This document shows, piece after piece, positions 54,435-63,298 of a stretch of 64,000 nucleotides of DNA. Numbering within the stretch: the first letter of the stretch is position 1; the number at the start of each line of letters is the position of its first letter. A model generated the notes under the pieces. It was not told the DNA's origin, did no database searches, and saw only the letters and a program-made list of their open reading frames with translations. A program made the translations under genes and the position numbers. This DNA is from Mucilaginibacter celer (GTDB taxonomy: Bacteria; Bacteroidota; Bacteroidia; Sphingobacteriales; Sphingobacteriaceae): contig NZ_CP032869.1 of assembly GCF_003576455.2 (NCBI RefSeq), positions 1,612,001 to 1,676,000 on the forward strand. The letters are read 5' to 3'.

Positions 54435-57053
54435 ATGAATTTTAACAACTTTACCATAAAAGCCCAGGAGGCGGTTCAAAAAGCCTCTGAAATTGCTGTT
54501 GGTAACCAACAGCAGGCCATCGAGACCGCACATCTGCTCAAAGGATTGCTGCTGGTTGATGAAAACGTAATTAGCTACTTATTAAAAAAATTAAACGTTA
54601 ACCTTAACCGGTTAAACGATACGCTTGATGCGCAGATAGCATCGTTCCCTAAAGTGAGCGGGAGTAATGTTTACCTGTCGTCCGAAGCAAACTCGGCCCT
54701 GCAAAAAGCTACCGGCTACCTTAAAGAATTTAAGGATGAATTTGTTTCGGTAGAGCATATGTTGTTGGGTATCCTGGCGGCTGGCGGCCCGGTAAGCACG
54801 ATGCTTAAAGACGCGGGCGTTAACGAAAAAGATCTGAAGAAAGCCATCATCGCTTTACGTGGTGATAATAAAGTAACCGACCAAAACGCCGAGGCGACAT
54901 ATAACGCCCTGAATAAATATGCCCGTAACCTGAATGAATATGCAGGCTCAGGCAAGCTGGATCCGGTTATCGGCCGTGATGATGAGATTCGCCGTGTTAT
55001 CCAGATACTATCTCGCCGTACTAAAAACAACCCTATTTTGGTTGGTGAGCCCGGTGTTGGTAAAACTGCCATTGCCGAGGGTATCGCTTTCAGGATCATC
55101 AAAGGCGATGTGCCCGAAAGCCTGAAAACCAAAGTGGTTTACTCGTTGGATATGGGCGCTTTGATTGCCGGTGCCAAATACAAAGGCGAGTTTGAAGAGC
55201 GTTTGAAAGCTGTTGTAAAAGAAGTTACACAAAGCGATGGTGAGATCATCTTATTTATTGATGAGATCCACACGCTGGTAGGTGCCGGTGGGGGCGAGGG
55301 CGCTATGGATGCCGCCAATATCCTGAAACCAGCTTTGGCCCGTGGCGAGTTACGCTCGATAGGTGCTACCACCCTTAACGAGTATCAAAAATATTTAGAA
55401 AAAGATAAAGCGCTCGAACGCCGTTTCCAAAAAGTAATGGTTGAGGAGCCTGATGCTGCCGATGCTATTTCTATCCTTCGTGGTTTGAAAGAACGTTATG
55501 AAACCCACCACAAGGTGAGGATTAAAGATGAGGCTATCATAGCCTCGGTAGAAATGTCGCAGCGTTACATATCCGACAGGTTTTTACCCGATAAAGCTAT
55601 CGACCTGATGGACGAAGCAGCCTCAAAGCTCCGTTTGGAAATGGATTCGGTACCCGAGGTGGTTGATGAGCTCGAGCGCCGCATTATGCAGCTGGAAATT
55701 GAGCGCGAGGCCATTAAACGTGAAAAAGACGACCGAAAGGTTGCCGAACTGAGCGAAGAAATTGCCAACCTGTCGCAGCAGCGCGATTCGTTACGTGCCA
55801 AATGGCAGGGCGAAAAAGACTTGGTTGACGGCATTAACGCCAAAGTTGAGCTGATAGAAAATTATAAACTGGAAGCCGAACAGGCCGAACGTGCAGGCGA
55901 TTACGGCAAAGTAGCCGAATTGCGTTACGGTACCATAGTACAAACCCAGGCCGAGGTTGAAAAACTGAAAGCCGCCCTGTTGGAAAACCAGAGTGACAGC
56001 CGCATGCTGAAAGAGGAAGTTACCGCCGACGATATTGCGGGTGTGGTAAGCCGCTGGACAGGCATCCCGGTGAGCAAAATGATACAAAGTGAACGCGAAA
56101 AACTGCTTAACCTCGAGGCCGAACTGCACAAGCGTGTAGCTGGCCAGGAAGAAGCTATTGAAGCGATAAGTGATGCTATCCGCCGCAGCCGCGCGGGCTT
56201 GCAGGATAAACGCAGGCCAATAGGTTCGTTTATATTTTTAGGTACTACCGGTGTAGGTAAAACCGAACTGGCAAAGGCTTTGGCCGAGTACCTGTTTAAC
56301 GATGAAGGCGCGTTGGTGCGGATAGACATGAGTGAATACCAGGAACGCCATGCTGTGTCAAGGCTGATAGGGGCGCCTCCGGGTTATGTGGGGTATGATG
56401 AAGGCGGGCAGTTAACCGAGGCAGTGAGAAGGAAGCCTTACAGCGTGGTACTACTGGATGAAATTGAGAAAGCCCATCCGGATGTGTTTAACATCCTGTT
56501 GCAGGTTTTGGATGATGGCCGTTTAACCGATAATAAAGGCCGGGTGGTGAACTTTAAAAATACCATCATCATCATGACCTCCAATATCGGCTCAAACATT
56601 ATCCAGGAAAACTTCCAGAACCTGGAAGACGAGAACAGGGATGAACTGGTGGCCAAAACCAAAAATGAGTTGTTTAACCTGTTGAAGGTTACTATTCGTC
56701 CGGAGTTTTTGAACAGGATAGACGAGATCATCATGTTTACCCCGCTTAACCGCGATGAAATTCATGATATTGTGAAGCTGCAGTTTAAACAGGTACAGCA
56801 AACCCTGGCCGAAATGGGTATAACCATCGAAGCATCAGACGAAGCGTTGGATTGGCTGGCCCAGTTAGGTTATGATCCGCAGTTTGGTGCCCGTCCGCTA
56901 AAACGGGTGATCCAGAAAAAGATCCTGAACGAGCTGTCGAAACAGATCCTTGCCGGAACGGTGGATAAAGATCATACCATTAAAATCGATATGTTTGATA
57001 ACCAGTTTGTGTTCCTTAACTCGGCTAAGGAAGCTGCCGAAGCAGCTAAGTAA
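54435..57053 (+). CDS. clpB: ATP-dependent protein disaggregase ClpB
   Basis: The 872-residue Hsp100 chaperone has the full ClpB order: N-terminal repeat domain (about 1-150), AAA+ 1 with Walker [10 protein letters not shown] from Gly204, the long middle coiled coil (about 410-520) that defines ClpB rather than ClpV, AAA+ 2 with Walker [10 protein letters not shown] from Gly603, and a C-terminal D2-small domain. With DnaK it rescues aggregated proteins after heat stress. It is clearly distinct from the tssH gene at 26382, whose middle domain is shorter. A strong terminator follows. Confidence 0.97.
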   Translation: MNFNNFTIKAQEAVQKASEIAVGNQQQAIETAHLLKGLLLVDENVISYLLKKLNVNLNRLNDTLDAQIASFPKVSGSNVYLSSEANSALQKATGYLKEFKDEFVSVEHMLLGILAAGGPVSTMLKDAGVNEKDLKKAIIALRGDNKVTDQNAEATYNALNKYARNLNEYAGSGKLDPVIGRDDEIRRVIQILSRRTKNNPILVGEPGVGKTAIAEGIAFRIIKGDVPESLKTKVVYSLDMGALIAGAKYKGEFEERLKAVVKEVTQSDGEIILFIDEIHTLVGAGGGEGAMDAANILKPALARGELRSIGATTLNEYQKYLEKDKALERRFQKVMVEEPDAADAISILRGLKERYETHHKVRIKDEAIIASVEMSQRYISDRFLPDKAIDLMDEAASKLRLEMDSVPEVVDELERRIMQLEIEREAIKREKDDRKVAELSEEIANLSQQRDSLRAKWQGEKDLVDGINAKVELIENYKLEAEQAERAGDYGKVAELRYGTIVQTQAEVEKLKAALLENQSDSRMLKEEVTADDIAGVVSRWTGIPVSKMIQSEREKLLNLEAELHKRVAGQEEAIEAISDAIRRSRAGLQDKRRPIGSFIFLGTTGVGKTELAKALAEYLFNDEGALVRIDMSEYQERHAVSRLIGAPPGYVGYDEGGQLTEAVRRKPYSVVLLDEIEKAHPDVFNILLQVLDDGRLTDNKGRVVNFKNTIIIMTSNIGSNIIQENFQNLEDENRDELVAKTKNELFNLLKVTIRPEFLNRIDEIIMFTPLNRDEIHDIVKLQFKQVQQTLAEMGITIEASDEALDWLAQLGYDPQFGARPLKRVIQKKILNELSKQILAGTVDKDHTIKIDMFDNQFVFLNSAKEAAEAAK

Positions 57054-57083
57054 GCTATAATAATAACCTAATATATAATGAAA

Positions 57084-57111
57084 AGAGCGGCCCACGGGCT
57101 GCTCTTTTTTT
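57084..57111 (+). terminator. intrinsic terminator of clpB
   Basis: AGAGCGGCCC (57084-57093) pairs with GGGCTGCTCT (57096-57105), with one G-T pair, followed by seven T residues. It lies 30 nt after the stop. Confidence 0.9.
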
Positions 57112-57249
57112 GTTAATACTCGGCCGTTGTTGGTTAGGTGAAATACGTACAATGTTGTCATGCCCCCGCCGTTATTGGCGACAACCACAACAACCGTGAA
57201 GCCGGACATTACCATCTGTTGCCTTTACTATACTGCCACATTCATGTCA

Positions 57250-57432
57250 GTGTTCCACTTTTAAAAACAGGGTGTTCCATTTTTTATTTTTTATTTTTAT
57301 AAAAAACTGATTATCAGAAGTAAAGTGTTCCAATTTTATTTTTTGAATTTTTAACGGTTTTGCAATATCCTGATTATCAGGTGTTCCATTTTTTAACTTC
57401 ACGCAAAGTGTTCCACCTTTAAAACTGGAACA
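57250..57432. repeat. cluster of GTGTTCCA repeats before the large lipoprotein gene
   Basis: GTGTTCCA occurs five times in the same orientation (57250, 57272, 57325, 57381, 57408), each followed by T-rich sequence, and TGGAACA occurs once inverted (57426). The perfect palindrome-like CTGATTATCAG occurs twice (57307-57317 and 57370-57380), the second directly abutting a GTGTTCCA. Together they fill a 183-bp block of the 57054-57582 gap. No gene is evident in that gap. Confidence 0.75.
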
Positions 57433-57582
57433 GAGATTAAACACCCCCATCCAAGATATATCGGTTTAGCCATCTTTTCTTAATAATAAGTTAATAAAAT
57501 AGCAACGCGCCGGTATCAACTTTTTTACATTTTTACCGTAAAATTAATATTATTAACTTATACATTAAAACCTAAAAGCACT

Positions 57583-59190
57583 ATGTTAAAATTTACTAAT
57601 CCACGGTTATGGATCTTGGCCGTGGCCGCAACAGGATTGATGGCGGGCTGCCAAAAAAACGGCGAAATTGCCGGTTTAAAAACCACAGAGCCAACTGCCA
57701 CAACCAAAACCATCAAAACCTTAGCCGTATCCCTTACCCAAGGCTTTGAAGTGGGAGGAACCAGCCCAAAAACAGCTTATGATGTATCGCCAACAGGTTC
57801 ATCAAGTGGTGATAACGTAACCCTGTCGGGCAATTCATGGAACATGTACGATGCCCTGATAGGCAATCTCGCTGCCGATCAACGTGCCGGTTCATGGAGC
57901 GCCCGCGTGCGTAACACCGGTAAAATTACCATGTTGTTTGATGTTACCACCGGTATCAGCACGGTATCTATTAAAAGCGCTACTTACAATGGTGATACCC
58001 CAAGTACCTGGGGCTTGTTCTATTCAACCAACGGCGGTTCATCATGGACGCAATCGGGCTCGGCTATCACCACTACCGCCAGCCTTGCAACTTCAACCTT
58101 TACCATTACCCAAACCGGTAATGTGCGTTTGGAGATCCGCAAGTTAAGCGGCGGCAGCAACCGTATCAATATTGATGATATTGCCATTGACGATAACGCA
58201 GGCGGCGGTACAGGCGGCGGCACTGTTATAGCAGGTAAAAAATTCCTTTTCGATGCCAGCCACCTTGAAAACGCAGGCAGTGCCGATTGGCAGATAGATG
58301 CCGATGGCACCGAGGCTGTACCAATCTACACCGGCGGTACTACTACAGAAACCAAGGCTCAACGTATCCCGACCCCTGCATACACCGGCATCACCAGCTC
58401 AACCTCCGAAACTTACTGGAAAGGTGCCTTATCGGCCTGGGCTGTTGAACTGGTAAAAAAAGGCGAACTGGTTGAAACCCTGCCTGTAGGTACAGGAATC
58501 ACCTACGGCGGCGGCGGCGCGCAGGATTTGAGCAACTATGATGTGTTCATCGTTTGCGAACCTAACCGTTTATTTACCGCATCCGAAAAAACGGCATTAA
58601 TGAACTTTGTAGCCAACGGCGGCGGCTTATTCATGATTGCCGACCATACCGCAGCTACCACAGCAGGTACCGATGCCAATGGTTACAACCCATCTGATCG
58701 CGATGGTGACGGCTACGATTCGCCACGTGTTTGGAATGATTTGATGACCAACAACGGCATCAACAACAGCAATCCGTTCGGTTTCAGCGTAAATTATGTT
58801 GATATCAGCGAAAGCCCATCAACCAATGTGTACACCGGTACTAATACCAACGCGCAGAAAGTATTGAACGGCGCGGCTGGTGCGGCTTCAAAAATGGCTT
58901 TCTACGATGGCTCTACTGCAACTTTAACCCCTGCTAATAATTCAAGCGTACAAGGTCTATTCTGGCGTAACAGCGCTACCAATGGTGGCAATGCTAATGC
59001 TATGGCTTTATTGGCAACTTATGGCTCAGGCCGTGTAGTGTGGATTGGTGATAGCTCGGATGCCGATGATGGCACAGGCGATACTGGTGATGGCTTGTTC
59101 AATGGCTGGTCGGGCGATGCACCGTCGGGCTTTACCTCACATTCTGCTTTCCATCTGAATGCTTCGTACTGGTTGGCTAAGGCACAATAA
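57583..59190 (+). CDS. large lipoprotein with GATase1/DUF4350-like domain
   Basis: The 535-residue exported protein has a lipobox ending at Cys23 (GLMAGCQKNG). The first part (about 45-205) is a beta-sandwich with GFEVGGTSP, NSWNMYDALIG, and a WGLFYSTNGGSSW strand typical of carbohydrate-binding or jellyroll modules in secreted Bacteroidetes proteins. A Gly-rich hinge (GGGTGGGT) leads to an alpha/beta domain (about 222-535) with KKFLFDASHLENAG, NYDVFIVCEP and GGGLFMIADHTAA, like DUF4350/GATase1-type domains, ending in GRVVWIGDSSDADD. The enzymatic role, if any, is unknown. It is alone, bounded upstream by the GTGTTCCA cluster and downstream by a terminator. Confidence 0.75.
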   Translation: MLKFTNPRLWILAVAATGLMAGCQKNGEIAGLKTTEPTATTKTIKTLAVSLTQGFEVGGTSPKTAYDVSPTGSSSGDNVTLSGNSWNMYDALIGNLAADQRAGSWSARVRNTGKITMLFDVTTGISTVSIKSATYNGDTPSTWGLFYSTNGGSSWTQSGSAITTTASLATSTFTITQTGNVRLEIRKLSGGSNRINIDDIAIDDNAGGGTGGGTVIAGKKFLFDASHLENAGSADWQIDADGTEAVPIYTGGTTTETKAQRIPTPAYTGITSSTSETYWKGALSAWAVELVKKGELVETLPVGTGITYGGGGAQDLSNYDVFIVCEPNRLFTASEKTALMNFVANGGGLFMIADHTAATTAGTDANGYNPSDRDGDGYDSPRVWNDLMTNNGINNSNPFGFSVNYVDISESPSTNVYTGTNTNAQKVLNGAAGAASKMAFYDGSTATLTPANNSSVQGLFWRNSATNGGNANAMALLATYGSGRVVWIGDSSDADDGTGDTGDGLFNGWSGDAPSGFTSHSAFHLNASYWLAKAQ

Positions 59191-59233
59191 GTAAGATAAT
59201 TTCTTTCAGAGAGTTTTTTCACAAGTTAGTTTT

Positions 59234-59268
59234 AAGTCCTGCTGTTTTTTAACAGCGGGACTTTTTTA
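59234..59268 (+). terminator. intrinsic terminator of the large lipoprotein gene
   Basis: A 13-bp stem AAGTCCTGCTGTT (59234-59246) and AACAGCGGGACTT (59251-59263), one T-G pair, with loop TTTT and a T-run. Confidence 0.92.
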
Positions 59269-59362
59269 TTGATCCCAGCCAAAACAACCCCGCGGTTTTT
59301 GTAGTTATACATATCAGAGGGTGATCAGTGGGATTATCCAATTACCTTAAGCAAACATCACC

Positions 59363-59707
59363 ATGAAAAATTATGAAACCTTAGTGGATTGCACTAACGA
59401 CCTCCTGAAAAGGGGATATACAGAAAATTTAAGCCTTGATGGCGATACGATAAACGATAATGATAAAAATATTCAGATGACTGCTGACGACTTTGAAATA
59501 GATGAATTTTATCGTTTTGAAGGTCCCAGCAACCCTTCGGATATGTCTATCGTGTACGCCGTGTCATCAGATAAGTATAAGCTGAAAGGGGTTTTAGTAA
59601 ACGCCTACGGTACCTATGCCGATGACAGCTCATCTGCCCTGGCTGCCAAGCTGCACCACGGCCAGGTAAGCCATAACCTGCACGGCGAAGACAGGCCTAC
59701 GGCATAG
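59363..59707 (+). CDS. small conserved protein of Bacteroidetes, unknown function
   Basis: The 114-residue acidic protein starts MKNYETLVDCTNDLLKRGYT and continues with DDFEIDEFYRFEGPSNPSDM, SIVYAVSS and KLKGVLVNAYGTYAD. I recall homologues in Bacteroidetes that carry the automatic name phosphoribosylpyrophosphate synthetase; the length (about a third of a real Prs) and absence of the PRPP motif make that name unreliable. No catalytic motif is visible. It is a soluble, single-gene unit with a hairpin after it. Confidence 0.7.
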   Translation: MKNYETLVDCTNDLLKRGYTENLSLDGDTINDNDKNIQMTADDFEIDEFYRFEGPSNPSDMSIVYAVSSDKYKLKGVLVNAYGTYADDSSSALAAKLHHGQVSHNLHGEDRPTA

Positions 59708-59745
59708 CATAAGCCGGAAGGTGTGAGTATAAAGTTCTAAGTTAA

Positions 59746-59800
59746 AAGTCGGTAACAAATATCGCGGTAGGGACAGCCGGAATATTTGTTGCCGGCTTTT
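59746..59800 (+). terminator. probable terminator after the 114-aa gene
   Basis: A 17-bp stem (59746-59762 with 59782-59798, two G-T pairs), 19-nt loop, then TTGGCTTTT. The T-run is interrupted, so confidence is moderate. It also overlaps the 3' side of the convergent gene at 59806. Confidence 0.6.
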
Positions 59801-59805
59801 GGCTT

Positions 59806-60360
59806 TTATGAGCTTAATTCCTTCATCATTTTTCGCCCTGCAGTTTGTATAGCCGCCGTACCGTTACGCATTAAAAATTGTAGCTGAGCGGGTAATTCAT
59901 CTGTTATCCAGGGGTATCGTTGCCTTAAATTGAGCAAAGCCCAACCTGCAAATACTTTAACCGCTATTTTAACTTTGGGGTTTATCATCCAATCAAAAAG
60001 CTGTTCAACAACAGGTTCAAGATCAAGGCTGTTTAGCTTTTGTTTTACCGGGGATGTATCTTTTTCCTCCGTGGCATGCATTAGTATTTTGGCGTAATGC
60101 CGTTGGCAGCCAGGGTTGGTAACCTCCGGGAAGCGTAAAATTAAATAGTCAAGGTTATCAGTAAAAACATCGGCATCCTTCAAAAACATATTTTCAAGTA
60201 GCCATGCGGCACGGAAGGCAAGGGGCTTATCCGGATGAAAGGTGATGTCGATCAGATCGCGCAGGTTGAACTGCTGCTCGGTTAAAATACGGCCGAGTTC
60301 AAGCACCTTAAGCTTGCCAATGGTGTTCGCTATTTTTTGTATAAGCTCGTCGTCGGTCAT
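59806..60360 (-). CDS. HEAT-repeat-like helical protein
   Basis: I chose the start at 60358-60360 (MTDDELIQKI), giving 184 residues; a longer frame to 60432 adds an unlikely N-terminus. The protein is wholly helical with paired-helix repeats resembling HEAT/DNA-alkylation-repeat proteins (DKPLAFRAAWLLENMF; VKIAVKVFAGWALLNLRQRY; IQTAGRKMMKELSS). It is soluble, and no active-site residues can be named. It is divergent from the M16 peptidase pair. Function unknown. Confidence 0.7.
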   Translation of the reverse strand: MTDDELIQKIANTIGKLKVLELGRILTEQQFNLRDLIDITFHPDKPLAFRAAWLLENMFLKDADVFTDNLDYLILRFPEVTNPGCQRHYAKILMHATEEKDTSPVKQKLNSLDLEPVVEQLFDWMINPKVKIAVKVFAGWALLNLRQRYPWITDELPAQLQFLMRNGTAAIQTAGRKMMKELSS

Positions 60361-60451
60361 TTTAGGTAGCTTAAAAGTAAAAAAAACAGATTGGCTTATA
60401 GTAAAACGCCCGTTCATTTTTATAGGGCACATTCATTGTCGGCAAAAGTTA

Positions 60452-60459
60452 TACATTTG
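60452..60459 (+). promoter_or_regulatory. -7 box of the M16 peptidase operon
   Basis: TACATTTG matches TAnnTTTG, 30 nt before the start codon at 60490. A TTG lies 13 nt further upstream, shorter than ideal. Confidence 0.5.
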
Positions 60460-60489
60460 CTATCCGTATTCATAATATTTAGAAGATAC

Positions 60490-61728
60490 ATGGTTAAATT
60501 CAACCGATTTACACTGGATAATGGCCTCCGGGTTATTGTTCATGAAGATAATACAACCCCTATGGCCGTGCTTAACATTCTGTATGATGTTGGCGCGCGC
60601 GACGAAGATCCTGAACAAACCGGCTTTGCCCATCTGTTCGAACACCTGATGTTTGGCGGATCAGTAAATATCCCCGTTTATGACGAGCCCTTGCAAAGGG
60701 TAGGGGGCGAAAACAACGCCTTTACCAGTAACGATATCACCAACTACTATATCACCCTGCCGGCTGCTAATATCGAAACCGCCTTTTGGCTGGAAAGCGA
60801 CCGCATGCTCAGCCTCGCCTTTAGCGAAAAAAGCCTCGAGGTGCAGCGCAACGTAGTAATTGAAGAGTTTAAACAGCGCTACTTAAATCAGCCTTACGGC
60901 GATGTTTGGTTAAAGCTGCGCCCACTGGTTTATAAAAAGCATCCTTACCGCTGGGCCACCATCGGCAAAACCATTAAACATATCGAGGACGCGCAGATTG
61001 AAGATGTTAAAGCTTTCTTCAAAAAACATTACAACCCTCAAAATGCCATTATGGTTGTTGGGGGCAATGTAACCACTGCGCAGGTAGAAGAACTTGCCGA
61101 AAAATGGTTTGGCAGCATCCCGGCAGGCGAAAAATATACCCGTAACCTACCGCAGGAGCCGGAGCAAACCGAGGCCCGCCGTGAAACCGTGACCGCCAAA
61201 GTGCCGCTTAATGACGTGTACATCGCGTTCCAGATGGGGGCGAGACTTGACACGGATTATTATGCCGCTGAGATCGTTTCGGATGTATTGTCACGCGGTA
61301 ATTCATCGCGCCTGTACAAGGCCCTGGTTAAAGAAAAACAAATCTTCAGCGAAGTGCATGCCTACATTACAGGCAGCCTTGATAAAGGCATGTTTGTGCT
61401 TGAAGGTAAACCACTGGAAGGTATCAGCATTGAACAGGCCGAAGCTGCCCTGTGGGAACAGGTTGAAAAACTAAAAGCTGAAGAGATCCCGGCCGACGAG
61501 TTGACCAAAGTTCAAAACAAAACCGAATCGACCATGATATTTGCCGAAATGTCGTTACTGGATAAAGCCATGAACCTGGCCCAGTACGAACTGCTTGGCG
61601 ATGCCGATATGTTAAACGAGGAAACATCAAAATACCTGGGTGTAACTGCCGGACAGGTTAAAGCACAGGCTCAGAAACTGTTCAGGAAAGAAAATTCATC
61701 AACGCTGATTTATTTGGCAGAAAAGTAA
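60490..61728 (+). CDS. M16 family zinc metallopeptidase, catalytic subunit
   Basis: From the ATG at 60490 (MVKFNRFTLDNGL) the product is 412 residues. It has the inverted zinc motif HLFEH (His48, Glu51, His52) in GFAHLFEHLMF, and the downstream Glu ligand region (VIEEFKQRY). This is the active half of a two-subunit M16B peptidase; the inactive partner follows 108 nt later. No signal peptide is present, so it acts in the cytoplasm unless exported otherwise. Such pairs process small peptides or signal sequences. Start choice is supported by the -7 box 30 nt upstream. Confidence 0.94.
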   Translation: MVKFNRFTLDNGLRVIVHEDNTTPMAVLNILYDVGARDEDPEQTGFAHLFEHLMFGGSVNIPVYDEPLQRVGGENNAFTSNDITNYYITLPAANIETAFWLESDRMLSLAFSEKSLEVQRNVVIEEFKQRYLNQPYGDVWLKLRPLVYKKHPYRWATIGKTIKHIEDAQIEDVKAFFKKHYNPQNAIMVVGGNVTTAQVEELAEKWFGSIPAGEKYTRNLPQEPEQTEARRETVTAKVPLNDVYIAFQMGARLDTDYYAAEIVSDVLSRGNSSRLYKALVKEKQIFSEVHAYITGSLDKGMFVLEGKPLEGISIEQAEAALWEQVEKLKAEEIPADELTKVQNKTESTMIFAEMSLLDKAMNLAQYELLGDADMLNEETSKYLGVTAGQVKAQAQKLFRKENSSTLIYLAEK

Positions 61729-61732
61729 ATCG

Positions 61733-61821
61733 TCTGAATCAGAATTTACAGAATTTGAGAATTAGCAGAATAACGCATTTTAATTCTGAAAATTTTAAAA
61801 TTCTGTAAATTCTGATTCGGA
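61733..61821. repeat. inverted-repeat element with TCTGAATC ends between the two M16 genes
   Basis: A 24-nt arm at 61733-61756 (TCTGAATCAGAATTTACAGA start) pairs with 61798-61821 with a single mismatch. It lies in the 108-bp gap between the two subunit genes and could act as an RNA hairpin that tunes their ratio. Confidence 0.75.
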
Positions 61822-61836
61822 CAAATTGTTATTAAT

Positions 61837-63114
61837 ATGATCAACAGAAAATTAGCTCCCGAATCGAGGGCTATCGAAAATATAAAACTCATCCACCCTG
61901 AGCATACCAAGCTTGGTAATGGCTGCAACCTGTTTTGCTTTAACTCGGGCGACCAGGAACTGGTGCGTATCGAATGGATTTTTGGCAACCTCACTTTTGA
62001 TCCTGCCAAACCGCTGTTAAATATGGCGGTTAATACGATGCTTTCAGATGGTACAACATCGTTATCTGCATCTGAAATTGCTGATAAAATTGATTTTTAC
62101 GGCGCGTTTTTGCAGGTTGATTACGGCTATGAAAACTCGCAGGTTACGTTGTATACTTTGAATAAGCATCTGCATAACACCTTGCCTGTAATTGCTGATA
62201 TCCTTAACAATTCCATCTTCCCGCAAAAAGAACTGGAAACTTTTAAGCGTAACCAGCAGCAAAAGCTACAGGTTAGCGTGCAAAAAAATGATATTCTGGC
62301 ACGCCGTGCTTTTAACCGGGCCGTATACGGTGCCACAATTTTTGGCTACGCCGCCGAAATGGCCGATTATCAAACCCTGCACCGCGATGATATGCTGGCC
62401 CATTACAAGCAAATGTACCAGCCGGCAAACTGTACCATCATTATTTCTGGTAAGATTGAACCGCAAACGCTTAGCTTGATAACCGATACTTTTGGCGATA
62501 GATGGGCAAATACCTCAGCGCAGGCTACAACCGGGCAAACAGCGTTTAAACCGGCACCAGAGTTGTTTTATTTTACCGAGCGACCGGATGCGCTACAATC
62601 GGCCATCAGAATTGGTATGCCTACAATTAACCGTAAGCATGAAGATTTTCAGTCGTTACAGGTTTTAAATACTGTTTTAGGTGGTTATTTTGGTTCGAGG
62701 CTAATGGCTAATATCCGCGAGGATAAAGGCTATACTTATGGCATAGGTTCGGGCCTGGCATCATTTAAACAAGGCGGTGCGTTCTTTTTAGCAACCGAAG
62801 TTGGTGCCGATGTGTGTAAAGCTGCCGTTGGCGAAATTGAAAAGGAAATAAACCTGCTTAAAACCGAACTGGTGCCCGAAGATGAACTATCATTAGTGCG
62901 CAACTATATGCTCGGCTCGACCTTGGGCAGCCTGGAAAATATTTTTTCGCATACTGATAAATTCAAAACCATCCATTTTGCCGGTTTGGATTATGATTAT
63001 TATGATCGGTATACGGATACAGTGAAAAATATCACTTCGGAGAAATTGATAAAATTAGCCAACACTTACTTTAACTTCGATCAGTTTTATAAAGTGATTG
63101 TAGGAAAATATTAG
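61837..63114 (+). CDS. M16 family peptidase, non-catalytic partner subunit
   Basis: The 425-residue protein has the M16 fold, but the HxxEH zinc motif is absent: the position reads MLSDGTTSLSASEIADKIDF. It retains the C-terminal Arg/Tyr element that contacts the substrate in the partner (FGSRLMANIREDKGYTYGIG). This is the normal inactive half of an M16B pair; it completes the active chamber with the upstream subunit. Length and order match the family. It is followed by a repeat and then guaB. Confidence 0.93.
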   Translation: MINRKLAPESRAIENIKLIHPEHTKLGNGCNLFCFNSGDQELVRIEWIFGNLTFDPAKPLLNMAVNTMLSDGTTSLSASEIADKIDFYGAFLQVDYGYENSQVTLYTLNKHLHNTLPVIADILNNSIFPQKELETFKRNQQQKLQVSVQKNDILARRAFNRAVYGATIFGYAAEMADYQTLHRDDMLAHYKQMYQPANCTIIISGKIEPQTLSLITDTFGDRWANTSAQATTGQTAFKPAPELFYFTERPDALQSAIRIGMPTINRKHEDFQSLQVLNTVLGGYFGSRLMANIREDKGYTYGIGSGLASFKQGGAFFLATEVGADVCKAAVGEIEKEINLLKTELVPEDELSLVRNYMLGSTLGSLENIFSHTDKFKTIHFAGLDYDYYDRYTDTVKNITSEKLIKLANTYFNFDQFYKVIVGKY

Positions 63115-63115
63115 C

Positions 63116-63188
63116 CCCACCCAACCCTCCCCGGAAGGGAGGGCTAAAATAAAAGTCTCCCCAACCGGGGGAGATTTAGAGGGGCTGG
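63116..63188. repeat. dispersed GC-rich intergenic hairpin repeat
   Basis: Two small hairpins in series: CCCTCCC-cgga-agGGAGGG and CTCCCC-aacc-gGGGGAG, ending in AGATTTAGAGGGGCT. The wording AGTCTCCCCAACCGGGGGAG is one I recognise from Sphingobacteriaceae intergenic regions. It lies directly after the M16 partner stop and probably ends that transcript. Confidence 0.7.
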
Positions 63189-63255
63189 CAATTATCATCT
63201 CAAGGCAATTTTAAATAAATTCGAAATTCAAATTCTAAACTTCGAAATATTTTAT

Positions 63256-63263
63256 TACCTTTG
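63256..63263 (+). promoter_or_regulatory. -7 box of guaB
   Basis: TACCTTTG matches TAnnTTTG, 35 nt before the guaB start codon. No clear TTG at the -33 position. Confidence 0.55.
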
Positions 63264-63298
63264 CCCGGCAAATAATAACTCCAAAATAATTATTTGCT

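Noticed and set aside
57250..57415. CRISPR array in the GTGTTCCA block
   Set aside because: Repeats are only 8 bp and spacing is irregular (22, 53, 56, 27); no cas genes are present.
57247..57450. 67-residue minus-strand ORF in the GTGTTCCA block
   Set aside because: Its residues are produced by the repeated words read in one frame (repeated KxxH/NGT-like units); low complexity and no start context. Treated as repeat, not gene.
59363..59707. Naming the 114-aa protein phosphoribosylpyrophosphate synthetase
   Set aside because: It is far too short and lacks the PRPP-binding motif; the name appears to be an inherited annotation error.
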